DNA of 6,259 nucleotides, taken from assembly GCA_003491925.1 (NCBI GenBank), contig DNAU01000007.1:1-6259 (forward strand), read 5' to 3'. Below are positions 1-5,764 of the stretch, piece by piece. Origin of the DNA: Chloroflexota bacterium. GTDB taxonomy: Bacteria; Chloroflexota; Dormibacteria; Aeolococcales; Aeolococcaceae. Each line of letters opens with the position of its first letter. The first letter of the stretch is position 1. The position numbers and the translations under genes are program-made. Below the pieces are notes generated by a model, which did not search any database, was not told the DNA's origin, and saw only the letters and a program-made list of their open reading frames with translations.

Positions 1-10
1 CGGGGGCCGA

Positions 11-559
11 CTATACGCGCTCCACGGGATCGGCCGCTCCCGAGCCCCCCGCGCCGGTGATCTCCCAGGGGTCGCCGGCCCCGGTGGCGAGCGCCTCGCG
101 AAGCCGGGCGGCGGTCACCTCCAGGTGCTCGGGGAGGACCTTGACGTCGGCCAGCACGGGCATGAAGTTGGTGTCACTGCCCCACCGCGGGACGACGTGG
201 AGGTGGAGGTGGTCGACGCTGGCGCCGGCCGCGCTGCCGAGGTTGAACCCGACATTGAACCCACCGGGGGCCATCTTCCGGGTGATCGCGTCGAGGGCCC
301 TCCGGGTGGCGGCCAGCACCGCCAGGCCCTCCTCGGGGGAGAGCTCGCGGGGATCGGCGGCGTGGCGCCGGGGCGCCACCATCAGGTGCCCGCTGCTGTA
401 GGGGAAGCGGTTGAGCAGGGTGATGGTCAGCTCCGCCCGCTCGACCACCAGGCTGTCCGAGGAGCCCGGAACCGTCGCGGCACAGATGAAGCACCCCTCC
501 GGCACCCCGGACTCGCCGGTCACGTACGCCATTCGCCAGGGCGCCCAGAGCTGCCGCAT
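11..559 (-). CDS. HIT-family protein, Ap4A phosphorylase-like
   Basis: A complete 182-residue protein of the histidine triad (HIT) superfamily, which cleaves or phosphorolyses nucleotide-phosphate bonds such as those in diadenosine polyphosphates, in the cytoplasm. The triad is HLHLHVVPRW at residues 117-126; by family knowledge the middle His (H119) is the nucleophile. Before it, GFNVGFNLG (100-108) followed by AG.S matches the nucleotide-binding stretch of mycobacterial Rv2613c-type Ap4A phosphorylases, as do the opening LWAPWRMAYV and the GSDTNFM after the triad. C23 and C26 (CFIC) may bind zinc with histidines, as in some HIT proteins. The ATG at 557-559 is chosen because LWAPWRM is the usual N-terminus of the family. 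No Shine-Dalgarno precedes it, but a TAACGT -10 box lies exactly 7 nt upstream, suggesting a leaderless mRNA. The gene is divergent from the exported-protein gene at 817. The exact substrate cannot be read from sequence. Confidence 0.93.
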   Translation of the reverse strand: MRQLWAPWRMAYVTGESGVPEGCFICAATVPGSSDSLVVERAELTITLLNRFPYSSGHLMVAPRRHAADPRELSPEEGLAVLAATRRALDAITRKMAPGGFNVGFNLGSAAGASVDHLHLHVVPRWGSDTNFMPVLADVKVLPEHLEVTAARLREALATGAGDPWEITGAGGSGAADPVERV

Positions 560-566
560 CCAGCGG

Positions 567-572
567 ACGTTA
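567..572 (-). promoter_or_regulatory. -10 box for leaderless HIT gene
   Basis: On the minus strand TAACGT (TANNNT class) ends 7 nt before the A of the HIT start codon, so transcription would begin at or next to the ATG. This spacing is the classic layout of leaderless genes in actinobacteria and related high-GC bacteria. No convincing -35 hexamer is visible about 17 nt further upstream. The lack of a Shine-Dalgarno before the ATG agrees with this reading. Confidence 0.5.
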
Positions 573-816
573 CCGGATGGTCGCGGGGTGGCGTGCCGGG
601 GGCCGGGCTCCCGAGGCTGTGAGGCGGGGCGCAGAAGCGGGCTAACAGATCAGATGAGCCGTTCGCGTTCACAGCCCCACACGCCCCTCGTTACGACCCT
701 GTGGCAGGAAGCACCATCGCCGCGTGGCATCGATCCCCGAACGTACCAGACGCCGCTAGTGCATTTGAACTACCTGGTGGAGACCAAGCCCCGAGCGGCG
801 GAGGAATCTCAGGATC

Positions 817-1476
817 ATGGGCAGGAGCCGGAAGGCTAGGCGCTTGCTGCGGGTCGCCGTGGTGCTCGCCGCCGTGGTGGCCAGCACCGCCCTGGTCGGC
901 TGGGGCGGGTTGGCGGCCTGGAACGCCTACACCGAGAACGCCGGGAACAGCGTGGCCGCGGGCACCCTCAACCACGCCAACGGCGCGAGCTGCGTCTCCC
1001 TCCTGGGGACGATCCCGACCACTGCCGGCACCGGCTGGTGCGCGGCCGCCGTGACCATCTCCGGGGTTGACCCGGCCAACTGGACCAGCACCTCGGGGAC
1101 CATCAAGATCGCCAACACCGGGTCGCTCAAGAGCACCTTCACCCTCACCATGGGGACGGGCGGCCAGGCCCCCACCGGTGGCCTCTGCGCCGACGTCACC
1201 CTCAAGGTGACCGACCTCAACACGGTCGCGCCGGACACCGGCACGGTATGGGCGACCACCGCCCTGACCGGCACGTTCACCGCCGCCAACCTGTACAGCA
1301 ACGCCGCGACCCCGAGCCTCTCCTGGGCCGGGGGTGGGACCGCCGGCGTGGGCACGGGGGCGACCGCCAACACGTTCACGGTGGCCGTCGCCCCGGGCAC
1401 GAACTTCGCCGGCGACTCCACCGACGCGGGCACGGCCTGCACCTTCGGCCTGCTCTTCAGCCAGACCGCGGCCTGA
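817..1476 (+). CDS. Exported protein with SipW-type signal peptide (TasA/camelysin-like)
   Basis: A 219-residue secreted protein. A basic n-region (RSRKARR, residues 3-9) leads into a hydrophobic segment (about 10-34), then AAWNAYTENAGNSVAAGTL. That layout resembles SipW-dependent signal peptides of TasA/CalY-type proteins, whose consensus is roughly A.F.D.....N.F.AGTL. The mature part is rich in Thr, Gly and Ala with an alternating beta-strand pattern, and contains KIANTGSLKSTFTLTM (97-112), like the N-T-G-S strand motif of TasA-like beta-sandwiches. Four cysteines (C59, C75, C124, C208) could form two disulfides. Family members form biofilm fibres or cell-surface proteins; a matrix or surface role here is inferred. 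No SipW peptidase or TasA anchor gene is in the window. For the ATG at 817, GGAGG at 800-804 is 12 nt away and AGGA at 811-814 only 2 nt away, so neither spacing is ideal. The ARRLLR start is a poor Tat motif. A serpin gene follows 106 nt downstream on the same strand. Confidence 0.72.
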   Translation: MGRSRKARRLLRVAVVLAAVVASTALVGWGGLAAWNAYTENAGNSVAAGTLNHANGASCVSLLGTIPTTAGTGWCAAAVTISGVDPANWTSTSGTIKIANTGSLKSTFTLTMGTGGQAPTGGLCADVTLKVTDLNTVAPDTGTVWATTALTGTFTAANLYSNAATPSLSWAGGGTAGVGTGATANTFTVAVAPGTNFAGDSTDAGTACTFGLLFSQTAA

Positions 1477-1572
1477 TCCGGGGCCCCCGGGACAGTCCGA
1501 CCTCCCCTGGTGGCGCCTTGTAACCTCGGGCCGCGCCGGCGCGTTGACCAGGCGACACATCCGTCACCCACC

Positions 1573-1579
1573 GAGGTGA
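1573..1579 (+). promoter_or_regulatory. Strong Shine-Dalgarno of the serpin gene
   Basis: GAGGTGA lies 3 nt before the ATG at 1583, so the core AGGTG is 5 nt away. It is the strongest ribosome-binding site in this part of the window and fixes the serpin start. It implies efficient independent initiation rather than coupling to the gene ending at 1476. Confidence 0.75.
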
Positions 1580-1582
1580 ACC

Positions 1583-2962
1583 ATGTTGGTCACGTCACCA
1601 GCCAACCGGATCCGTCACCGGGGTCGGGCACGCGCGCGGCGCCTGGCCATGGTTGGCGTCGTGGTCGCCGTTCTGGTCACCGGTTGCGGCACGTCGGCCT
1701 CCCGGCCGTCCGCGTCACCAAGCTCGACACCTCACCCGAGTGCCTCCCCGACACCGCCGACTGCCTCTCCGACTCCGCAGACCTCGGACCTGTTGGCGGG
1801 CATCACCGTCGGTGCATCCGACGTGCAGGCATCCGTCGCCGCCGGCAACGCGCTCGCCGTGGACATGCTGCAGCAGCTCGCCTCGAGTCAGCCTGACGCC
1901 AACGTCGTCGATTCCGCCTACAGCCTGGCGACCGCCCTGGCCATGCTGGAGCTCGGCGCCGAGGGCGATACCCAAACGCAGATAGCCGCGGTGCTCCACG
2001 AGCAAGGCGTCAGCCCGGAGCTGCAGGCCGCCGCCTGGAAGCAGCTGGACGCGTCGCTACTTGCCACCGCTCAGGCCGACGGCATCTCACTCGATGACGC
2101 CAACGTGATCTGGCTGCAGCAGGGCCTGCCCTTCAATGCGACATTCCTGAACACCCTGGTCCAGAACTTCTCGGCGCCCTCGAGCCAGGTCGACTTCAGC
2201 GGCGACCCTCAGGGCGCCGCGAACCTCATCAATCAATGGGTCAGCGACGCCACCCACGGGATGATCCCCGAGGTGGTCGCTGCCAGCGACATCCAGTCGC
2301 TCAAGTTGGTGTTGGCCGATGCCATCTACTTCGATGCGGATTGGCAGACCCAGTTCTGTCCCTGCATGACCGCCCCTGGGCCCTTCTACCGGCCCGACGG
2401 CAGCCAGGTCTCGGCCCAGATGATGTACGGCGAGCTGTGGACGCTGCCCACCCACATCGGGGACGGGGTGACCGCGGTCGAGCTGCCCTACGTCGGGGGA
2501 CATTTCGCGGCCGACGTGATCATGCCAACCTCCGAAACCCTGGCGGATTTCGTTGCCGGCCTCACTCCCGTCACGCTCACCGGGATCGAGCAGGACCTGA
2601 CCTCGACCGACTATGTGGATCTCACCCTGCCGAAGTTCGACATCTCGTCGCAGGAGTCGCTGATACCCATGCTCCAGACTCTGGGCATGCAGGACGCGTT
2701 CGATGGTGCGGCGGACTTCAGCGGCATCGATGGCGGTCGGGACATCCAGGTCGGCCTCTTGGAGCAGAAGGCGGTCATGAACGTGGACGAGGTCGGCACC
2801 ACCGCGGCGGCCGCGACCGTCGTCGGCGGAATGGGCGGCGGCGGACCTCTGCCCCCGATCACCTACGTGACGATCGATCACCCGTTCCTGTTCGTCATCC
2901 GTGACACCGTCACCGGTGCCATCGTCTTCACCGCGCAGGTGGTCGATCCCACGGCGTCCTGA
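1583..2962 (+). CDS. Lipoprotein serpin (serine protease inhibitor)
   Basis: A 459-residue serpin predicted to be membrane-anchored and to trap proteases outside the cell. The N-terminus has a basic stretch (9-20), a hydrophobic core (21-33) and a lipobox VTGC with lipidated C35. A Ser/Pro/Thr-rich linker (about 36-67) follows. Fold landmarks follow in order: a variant of the NVV.SPYS helix (NVVDSAYSLATALAMLELGA), NQWVSDATHGMI, then LADAIYFDADW. The reactive-loop hinge is EVGTTAAAAT at 403-412, with the small residues needed for loop insertion, so the protein is probably inhibitory. The loop continues VVGGMGGGGPLPP (413-425). The serpin signature VTIDHPFLFVI (429-439) fits the family pattern at every position. 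P1 cannot be fixed: counting from the hinge gives Gly, counting back from HPF gives Leu. A CPC pair follows the DW.TQF motif. Its base composition is less GC-rich than the flanks (25 A/T of 60 in 2101-2160 against 10 of 60 in 4681-4740), hinting at horizontal acquisition. Confidence 0.95.
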   Translation: MLVTSPANRIRHRGRARARRLAMVGVVVAVLVTGCGTSASRPSASPSSTPHPSASPTPPTASPTPQTSDLLAGITVGASDVQASVAAGNALAVDMLQQLASSQPDANVVDSAYSLATALAMLELGAEGDTQTQIAAVLHEQGVSPELQAAAWKQLDASLLATAQADGISLDDANVIWLQQGLPFNATFLNTLVQNFSAPSSQVDFSGDPQGAANLINQWVSDATHGMIPEVVAASDIQSLKLVLADAIYFDADWQTQFCPCMTAPGPFYRPDGSQVSAQMMYGELWTLPTHIGDGVTAVELPYVGGHFAADVIMPTSETLADFVAGLTPVTLTGIEQDLTSTDYVDLTLPKFDISSQESLIPMLQTLGMQDAFDGAADFSGIDGGRDIQVGLLEQKAVMNVDEVGTTAAAATVVGGMGGGGPLPPITYVTIDHPFLFVIRDTVTGAIVFTAQVVDPTAS

Positions 2963-3079
2963 CGCCGGCGCCGCTCCCCGCTTCCACAGCCGGCCCAGGA
3001 AGCCGTCATGGTTCGGCAATCGAGGCTGAGCTCAGACGGCGGCCGGTCAGACTTGATCGCTGCCGTCCAGGGGCTCATT

Positions 3080-3100
3080 GGCCACGCCTAGGGCGTGGCC
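3080..3100. terminator. Perfect 9-bp hairpin, possible bidirectional terminator
   Basis: GGCCACGCC (3080-3088) and GGCGTGGCC (3092-3100) are exact reverse complements around a 3-nt loop (TAG). It lies between two convergent transcription units: the serpin ends 117 nt to its left and the tRNA-Ala 3' end is 29 nt to its right. That position suits a shared terminator. No U-tract follows on either strand, so it would be a non-canonical terminator of the kind proposed in high-GC bacteria. The remainder of 2963-3129 holds no gene that I can support. Confidence 0.45.
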
Positions 3101-3129
3101 GGCGCTCAGCTCGGTAGGCCCTGGCCCCC

Positions 3130-3205
<76 letters not shown>

Positions 3206-3216
3206 GGGGGAAGAAC

Positions 3217-3222
3217 ATGGTA
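3217..3222 (-). promoter_or_regulatory. Possible -10 box of tRNA-Ala
   Basis: TACCAT on the minus strand lies 11 nt before the first base of the tRNA, placing the expected start site a few nucleotides before the mature 5' end. It fits TANNNT. No good -35 hexamer is visible at 17-18 nt, so this is a weak call resting mainly on position. Confidence 0.35.
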
Positions 3223-3344
3223 CCGCGCCATCTCGCCCGAATGGACCGGTGTCCAGGGCGGACCGGAGCCGCGATGGCGCGAAACCGTGTCGGGCCGAGC
3301 GATGTCCCGCCGGGATTGCAGTCCTCTCCCAAGCCCGCCGGGGC

Positions 3345-3350
3345 TATCAT
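3345..3350 (+). promoter_or_regulatory. Possible -10 box of the coiled-coil/holA operon
   Basis: TATCAT is the best -10-like hexamer in the 225-nt divergent gap between tRNA-Ala and the gene at 3431. It would give a leader of roughly 70 nt. A recognisable -35 at the right distance is missing; TTGCAG at 3315-3320 is too far away. A TTGACC at 3378-3383 has no partner -10. The rest of 3206-3430 shows no gene. Confidence 0.3.
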
Positions 3351-3430
3351 CGACGTGAACGCGACAGCCGGGTCGGATTGACCTAGCTGATGACACGGCT
3401 GTGGGCGTCCTGTGGGATGAGGTGTGTGCA

Positions 3431-3994
3431 ATGGCGAGTTCCTCGGACGAGGAGGAGAGCCAGATGTCGGCTCGCGAGCCCGTGGAGGCGGCCCCCCGGG
3501 GCCGTCGGGGAGGTTCCGCGCCTCCGGTCGACGGCGACTCACCCGTGGTGCGCGCCGGCGAGCGGCTGGTCCATCGCATCGAGGCCCTGGTCCAGGAGAT
3601 CGCCCGCCTGCGTGCGGACAATGACGAGCTTCGCCGCCAGGTGCGCGAGGCCGTCGCGATGTTCGAGCGGGCCTCCTCTGCGGTGGGAGAGCCGCAGCCG
3701 CGGCGGCGCCGGCGTCCCGCTGCCGAGGCGGTCCCTGCCGCGACCGCGCGCCGCCGCAAACCACGTGGCCGGCTGTCGAAGGGGAGGGCGACGCCGCCGG
3801 AGGTGACCACCGAGGTGGTTCGGGCGGTGATCGCCAAGCTCGGCCAGGGCACCGCCGCCGAGATCGCCTCGGAGATCACCCGGGCCGGCGTCAGGGTCTC
3901 CGGACGTGCCGTGCGCTTCCTCGCCGAGAGGGCGGGCGCCGACACCTTCCGGGGCGACGACGGGCAGCGCCGCTACCGCCTCCACACCGGCTGA
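3431..3994 (+). CDS. Leucine-zipper-like plus winged-helix protein, function unknown
   Basis: A 187-residue protein that I do not recognise as a named family. Residues 1-38 are acidic then Pro/Gly-rich and probably disordered. Residues 44-75 form a clear heptad coiled coil with core positions L46, I50, L53, I57, L60, N64, L67, V71; the buried Asn (N64) resembles the core Asn of GCN4-type parallel dimers. A very basic linker follows (RRRRR at 91-95, RRRKPRGR at 107-114). The C-terminus looks like a small winged helix: helix 129-137, helix 141-152 (TAAEIASEITRA), putative recognition helix 157-168 (SGRAVRFLAERA) and wing 171-184 (FRGDDGQRRYRL). A dimeric DNA-binding, perhaps nucleoid-associated or regulatory role is inferred. 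The start is ambiguous. ATG 3431 has GAGGTG at 3419-3424, 6 nt upstream; ATG 3464 (176 residues) has GGAGG/GAG about 6 nt upstream; GTG 3401 is also in frame. holA begins 13 nt after the stop, so the two are probably co-transcribed. Confidence 0.8.
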   Translation: MASSSDEEESQMSAREPVEAAPRGRRGGSAPPVDGDSPVVRAGERLVHRIEALVQEIARLRADNDELRRQVREAVAMFERASSAVGEPQPRRRRRPAAEAVPAATARRRKPRGRLSKGRATPPEVTTEVVRAVIAKLGQGTAAEIASEITRAGVRVSGRAVRFLAERAGADTFRGDDGQRRYRLHTG

Positions 3995-4007
3995 GCCCGG
4001 TCGGAGC

Positions 4008-5060
4008 GTGACCCCCGGAGCGCCGCGGCAGGACGTCCAGCACCCGGGCTCCGCCGCCGCCGAGCTGCTCCTGGTCCACGGTGACGACCGGCATCGGGTC
4101 GACGGCGAGGTCCGCGTCTGGAGGCAACAGGCCGCCGGGGCCGAGCTCGGCGTGGAGCTCATCGACGCGCCGGCACCAATCGAGCGCATCCGCACCTCGC
4201 TCGCCGAGGTCCCTCTCATCGACCCACGCCGCTACCTGCTCATCCGCGATCCGCCGCAGCTCGCCGGGGGCCGGCGGTCCGGGGAGGGGGGGCGTGCCCT
4301 CGCTGAGGCTCTCGCCCTGCGGGCGCCGAGCACCTCGGCCTGCCTGGTCAGCCATCAGCCGGTGCCGTCGACTCACCCGGTGGCGGTGGCGGTGGTCAGG
4401 CTCGGGGGAGCTGTTCGCGCCTTCAACCTGCTGCGCAGCCGTGAGGCGCGGGAGTGGGCGGAGCGGGCTGCGGCGGCCCGGGGGCTGCGCCTCCGGTCCG
4501 GCGGGCTCGACCACCTCCTCCGGGTGGCCGGGTCGGACCTGGGCCTGGTCGCCACCGAGCTGGACAAGCTGAGCGCGTACGCGGGCGGTGAGCCCGTGGA
4601 GCCGGAGACCGTGCGCCAGGTGGTGGGCGGCGCCGAGGCGGTGGAGGTCTGGAACGTCCTCGAGCGCTTGCTCGGGCCCCAGCCGGGCCGGGGCGCCGCC
4701 GCCGCCGCGGACCTGGTGGACGAGGGGCGTTCCACCCAGCACATCATCGCCACCCTGGCCGGGCAGCTCGGCGAGCTGCGCCGGGCCCAGTTCCTGCTCA
4801 GCAGCGGGGGATCGGCCGGCCGCCTGGCCACTCAGCTCCGCATTCCCGAGTGGCGTGCCGAGCGGCTGGTGAGGCAGGCGCGCACCGTCCCTCCCGTTGT
4901 CGTCGAACGGTGGATGCGTCAGCTCCAGGCGATCGACGTGGCCATCAAGGCGGGGGAGACCGACGACCGCCAGGCGATCGGCCGGTTCACCCTGGGTGCC
5001 GCTCGGATGGTGGCCCGCAGCCGCTCCCGCGAGGGGGAGCCGGCGCCGGGACGCCGCTAG
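4008..5060 (+). CDS. holA: DNA polymerase III delta subunit
   Basis: A 350-residue clamp-loader subunit; delta opens the beta sliding clamp so it can be loaded at primer-template junctions. The start of the fold, LLLVHGDDRHRVDGEV (20-35), is the usual HolA opening (LL.HGDD...). LIDPRRYLLIRDP then matches the strand where other deltas have RRLVVV. Later come LLRVAGSDLGLVATELDKLSAYAG (helical lid) and EAVEVWNVLERLLG..GRGAAAAADL. The C-terminal collar has IIATLAGQLGELRRAQ, LRIPEWRAERLVRQAR and the closing AIDVAIKAGETDDRQAIGRF. Length is normal for delta (about 320-350). GTG at 4008-4010 is chosen because it leaves a short N-terminus; GGAG at 4003-4006 sits only 1 nt before it, so initiation may depend on coupling with the gene ending 13 nt upstream. 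A longer in-frame ATG at 3906 would lie inside the upstream gene and adds low-complexity sequence. The stop overlaps the stop of the convergent rpsT. Confidence 0.95.
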   Translation: MTPGAPRQDVQHPGSAAAELLLVHGDDRHRVDGEVRVWRQQAAGAELGVELIDAPAPIERIRTSLAEVPLIDPRRYLLIRDPPQLAGGRRSGEGGRALAEALALRAPSTSACLVSHQPVPSTHPVAVAVVRLGGAVRAFNLLRSREAREWAERAAAARGLRLRSGGLDHLLRVAGSDLGLVATELDKLSAYAGGEPVEPETVRQVVGGAEAVEVWNVLERLLGPQPGRGAAAAADLVDEGRSTQHIIATLAGQLGELRRAQFLLSSGGSAGRLATQLRIPEWRAERLVRQARTVPPVVVERWMRQLQAIDVAIKAGETDDRQAIGRFTLGAARMVARSRSREGEPAPGRR

Positions 5061-5548
5061 GAGTCCGCCTTGCTCCGGCGCGTCCCGGGCTTGGCGGCCG
5101 TGCCCGGTTTGGCGGCGGTCCCCGGCTTGGCGGCGGCGGTGGCCCTGGTCGCGCTCGCGGGCTTGGCGGGGGTGGCCTTCGCGTCGCCGCCCTTGGCGGC
5201 GGTGGCCACTCTAGCGCTCCTCCCCTTGGCACCGCCGGAGGCGGCGGCGCGGGTGACCGCCTTCTCCGCCTCGCTCCCGCCCATGGCGCTCAGGCGGGCC
5301 GCCATCGCCATGATCCGGGACTTGCGGCGGGCCGCGTTGTTGCGGTGCAGGATCCCCTTCTCAGCGGCCTTGTCCAGCGCCTTGACGGCGGCGCGCAACT
5401 CCTCCTCTATCCCCTCGACCTGTCCGCTCACCAGGGAGCGACGAACCCGGCCGATGCGGGTCCGGACGGCCGAGCGGACGATGCGGTTGCGGACGCGCTT
5501 GCGCTCATTGGAGCGGATGCGCTTCCGGGCGGAGCGGGAGTTGGCCAA
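5057..5548 (-). CDS. rpsT: 30S ribosomal protein S20 with long C-terminal tail
   Basis: S20 binds 16S rRNA early in 30S assembly. Residues 1-86 form a complete S20: ANSRSARKRIRSNERKR at the N-terminus and the hallmark KGILHRNNAARRKSRIM at 64-80. Total length is 163 residues against roughly 85-90 usually; residues 87-163 are a Lys/Ala/Pro-rich tail ending in three AAKPGT-like units. The start is TTG (complement of 5546-5548): the S20 N-terminus A-N-S-R-S-A-R-K follows it directly, the frame offers no ATG or GTG nearby, and AGGTG sits 5 nt upstream. The in-frame ATGs further upstream (to 5728) would add sequence unlike S20. E. coli rpsT is known to use UUG, where it affects translation and autoregulation, so a similar control is plausible. 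An extended -10 promoter lies at 5616-5624. The gene is convergent with holA, as their stops overlap, and divergent from ispE. Confidence 0.95.
   Translation of the reverse strand: MANSRSARKRIRSNERKRVRNRIVRSAVRTRIGRVRRSLVSGQVEGIEEELRAAVKALDKAAEKGILHRNNAARRKSRIMAMAARLSAMGGSEAEKAVTRAAASGGAKGRSARVATAAKGGDAKATPAKPASATRATAAAKPGTAAKPGTAAKPGTRRSKADS
5082..5135 (-). repeat. Three tandem 18-bp units in the rpsT tail
   Basis: Units at 5082-5099, 5100-5117 and 5118-5135 differ at only a few positions. On the coding strand each encodes one six-residue unit of the series A-A-K-P-G-T (residues 139-156 of S20). They preserve the reading frame and probably arose by in-frame duplication; copy number may vary among relatives. 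Confidence 0.8.
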
Positions 5549-5615
5549 GATGACACCTGTTGACTGATGGCGGCAGAATTGGGCGCGTCCCCCCGACCAA
5601 CGCCCGGGAGCCTGG

Positions 5616-5624
5616 AGTATAGCA
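5616..5624 (-). promoter_or_regulatory. Extended -10 promoter of rpsT
   Basis: On the minus strand TGCTATACT is an extended -10 element (TGN followed by TATACT, one mismatch to TATAAT). The expected start lies near 5609, leaving a leader of about 60 nt before the TTG codon. There is no clear -35, which extended -10 promoters can do without. It is the best sigma-70-type element in the window, in line with a highly expressed ribosomal gene. Confidence 0.6.
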
Positions 5625-5692
5625 ATCGCCCACCGGCGCGGCCGGTCCACGCCACCAGGCCTGGCCGGCGGGCCGGGCATCCCGGGAGGCTC

Positions 5693-5764
5693 ATGCAGAC
5701 AGCTACCCACGCCGTTCAGCTCGCCCACCCACCGATCCAGGTCCGGGGGGAGGCCGGTCGATGA
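5693..5764 (+). other. Possible 23-codon leader ORF coupled to ispE
   Basis: ATG at 5693, preceded by GGGAGG (5684-5689, 3 nt spacing), opens a 23-residue frame beginning MQTATHAVQLAHPP. It ends in TGA at 5762-5764, overlapping the ispE start in the ATGA arrangement typical of translational coupling. The ispE Shine-Dalgarno lies inside it. I recognise no family, and short ORFs arise easily by chance in GC-rich DNA, so this is a candidate only. Confidence 0.3.

Noticed and set aside
560..816. Possible riboswitch or structured leader upstream of the exported-protein gene
   Set aside because: I compared it by eye with c-di-GMP and other common riboswitch motifs and found no matching conserved core; no convincing promoter pair for the plus strand either.
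1478..1491. GC-rich palindrome after the SipW-type gene stop, possible terminator
   Set aside because: The arms (CCGGGG/CCCCGG) leave almost no loop and no U-tract follows, so a functional hairpin is doubtful.
691..1560. Long minus-strand open frame (289 codons) over the SipW-type gene
   Set aside because: Its translation is Gly/Arg/Ala low-complexity with no domain; it is the antisense shadow of the supported plus-strand gene. Several similar antisense frames occur over the serpin (2087-3019), over the 3431 gene and over holA, and all were left out.
3103..3118. GCTCAGCTCGGTAGG on the plus strand, resembling a tRNA D arm
   Set aside because: No matching second half of the D stem and no anticodon arm or T arm in the right places. 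It may be a decayed tRNA fragment but cannot be supported.
3906..4007. N-terminal extension of holA from an in-frame ATG at 3906
   Set aside because: It lies within the preceding gene, encodes low-complexity Pro/Ser/Thr sequence and would add 34 residues before the normal HolA start.
5655..5664. 10-bp palindrome CCAGGCCTGG in the rpsT-ispE gap, possible operator
   Set aside because: A single short GC-rich palindrome is expected by chance here; there is no second copy or alignment with a clear ispE promoter.
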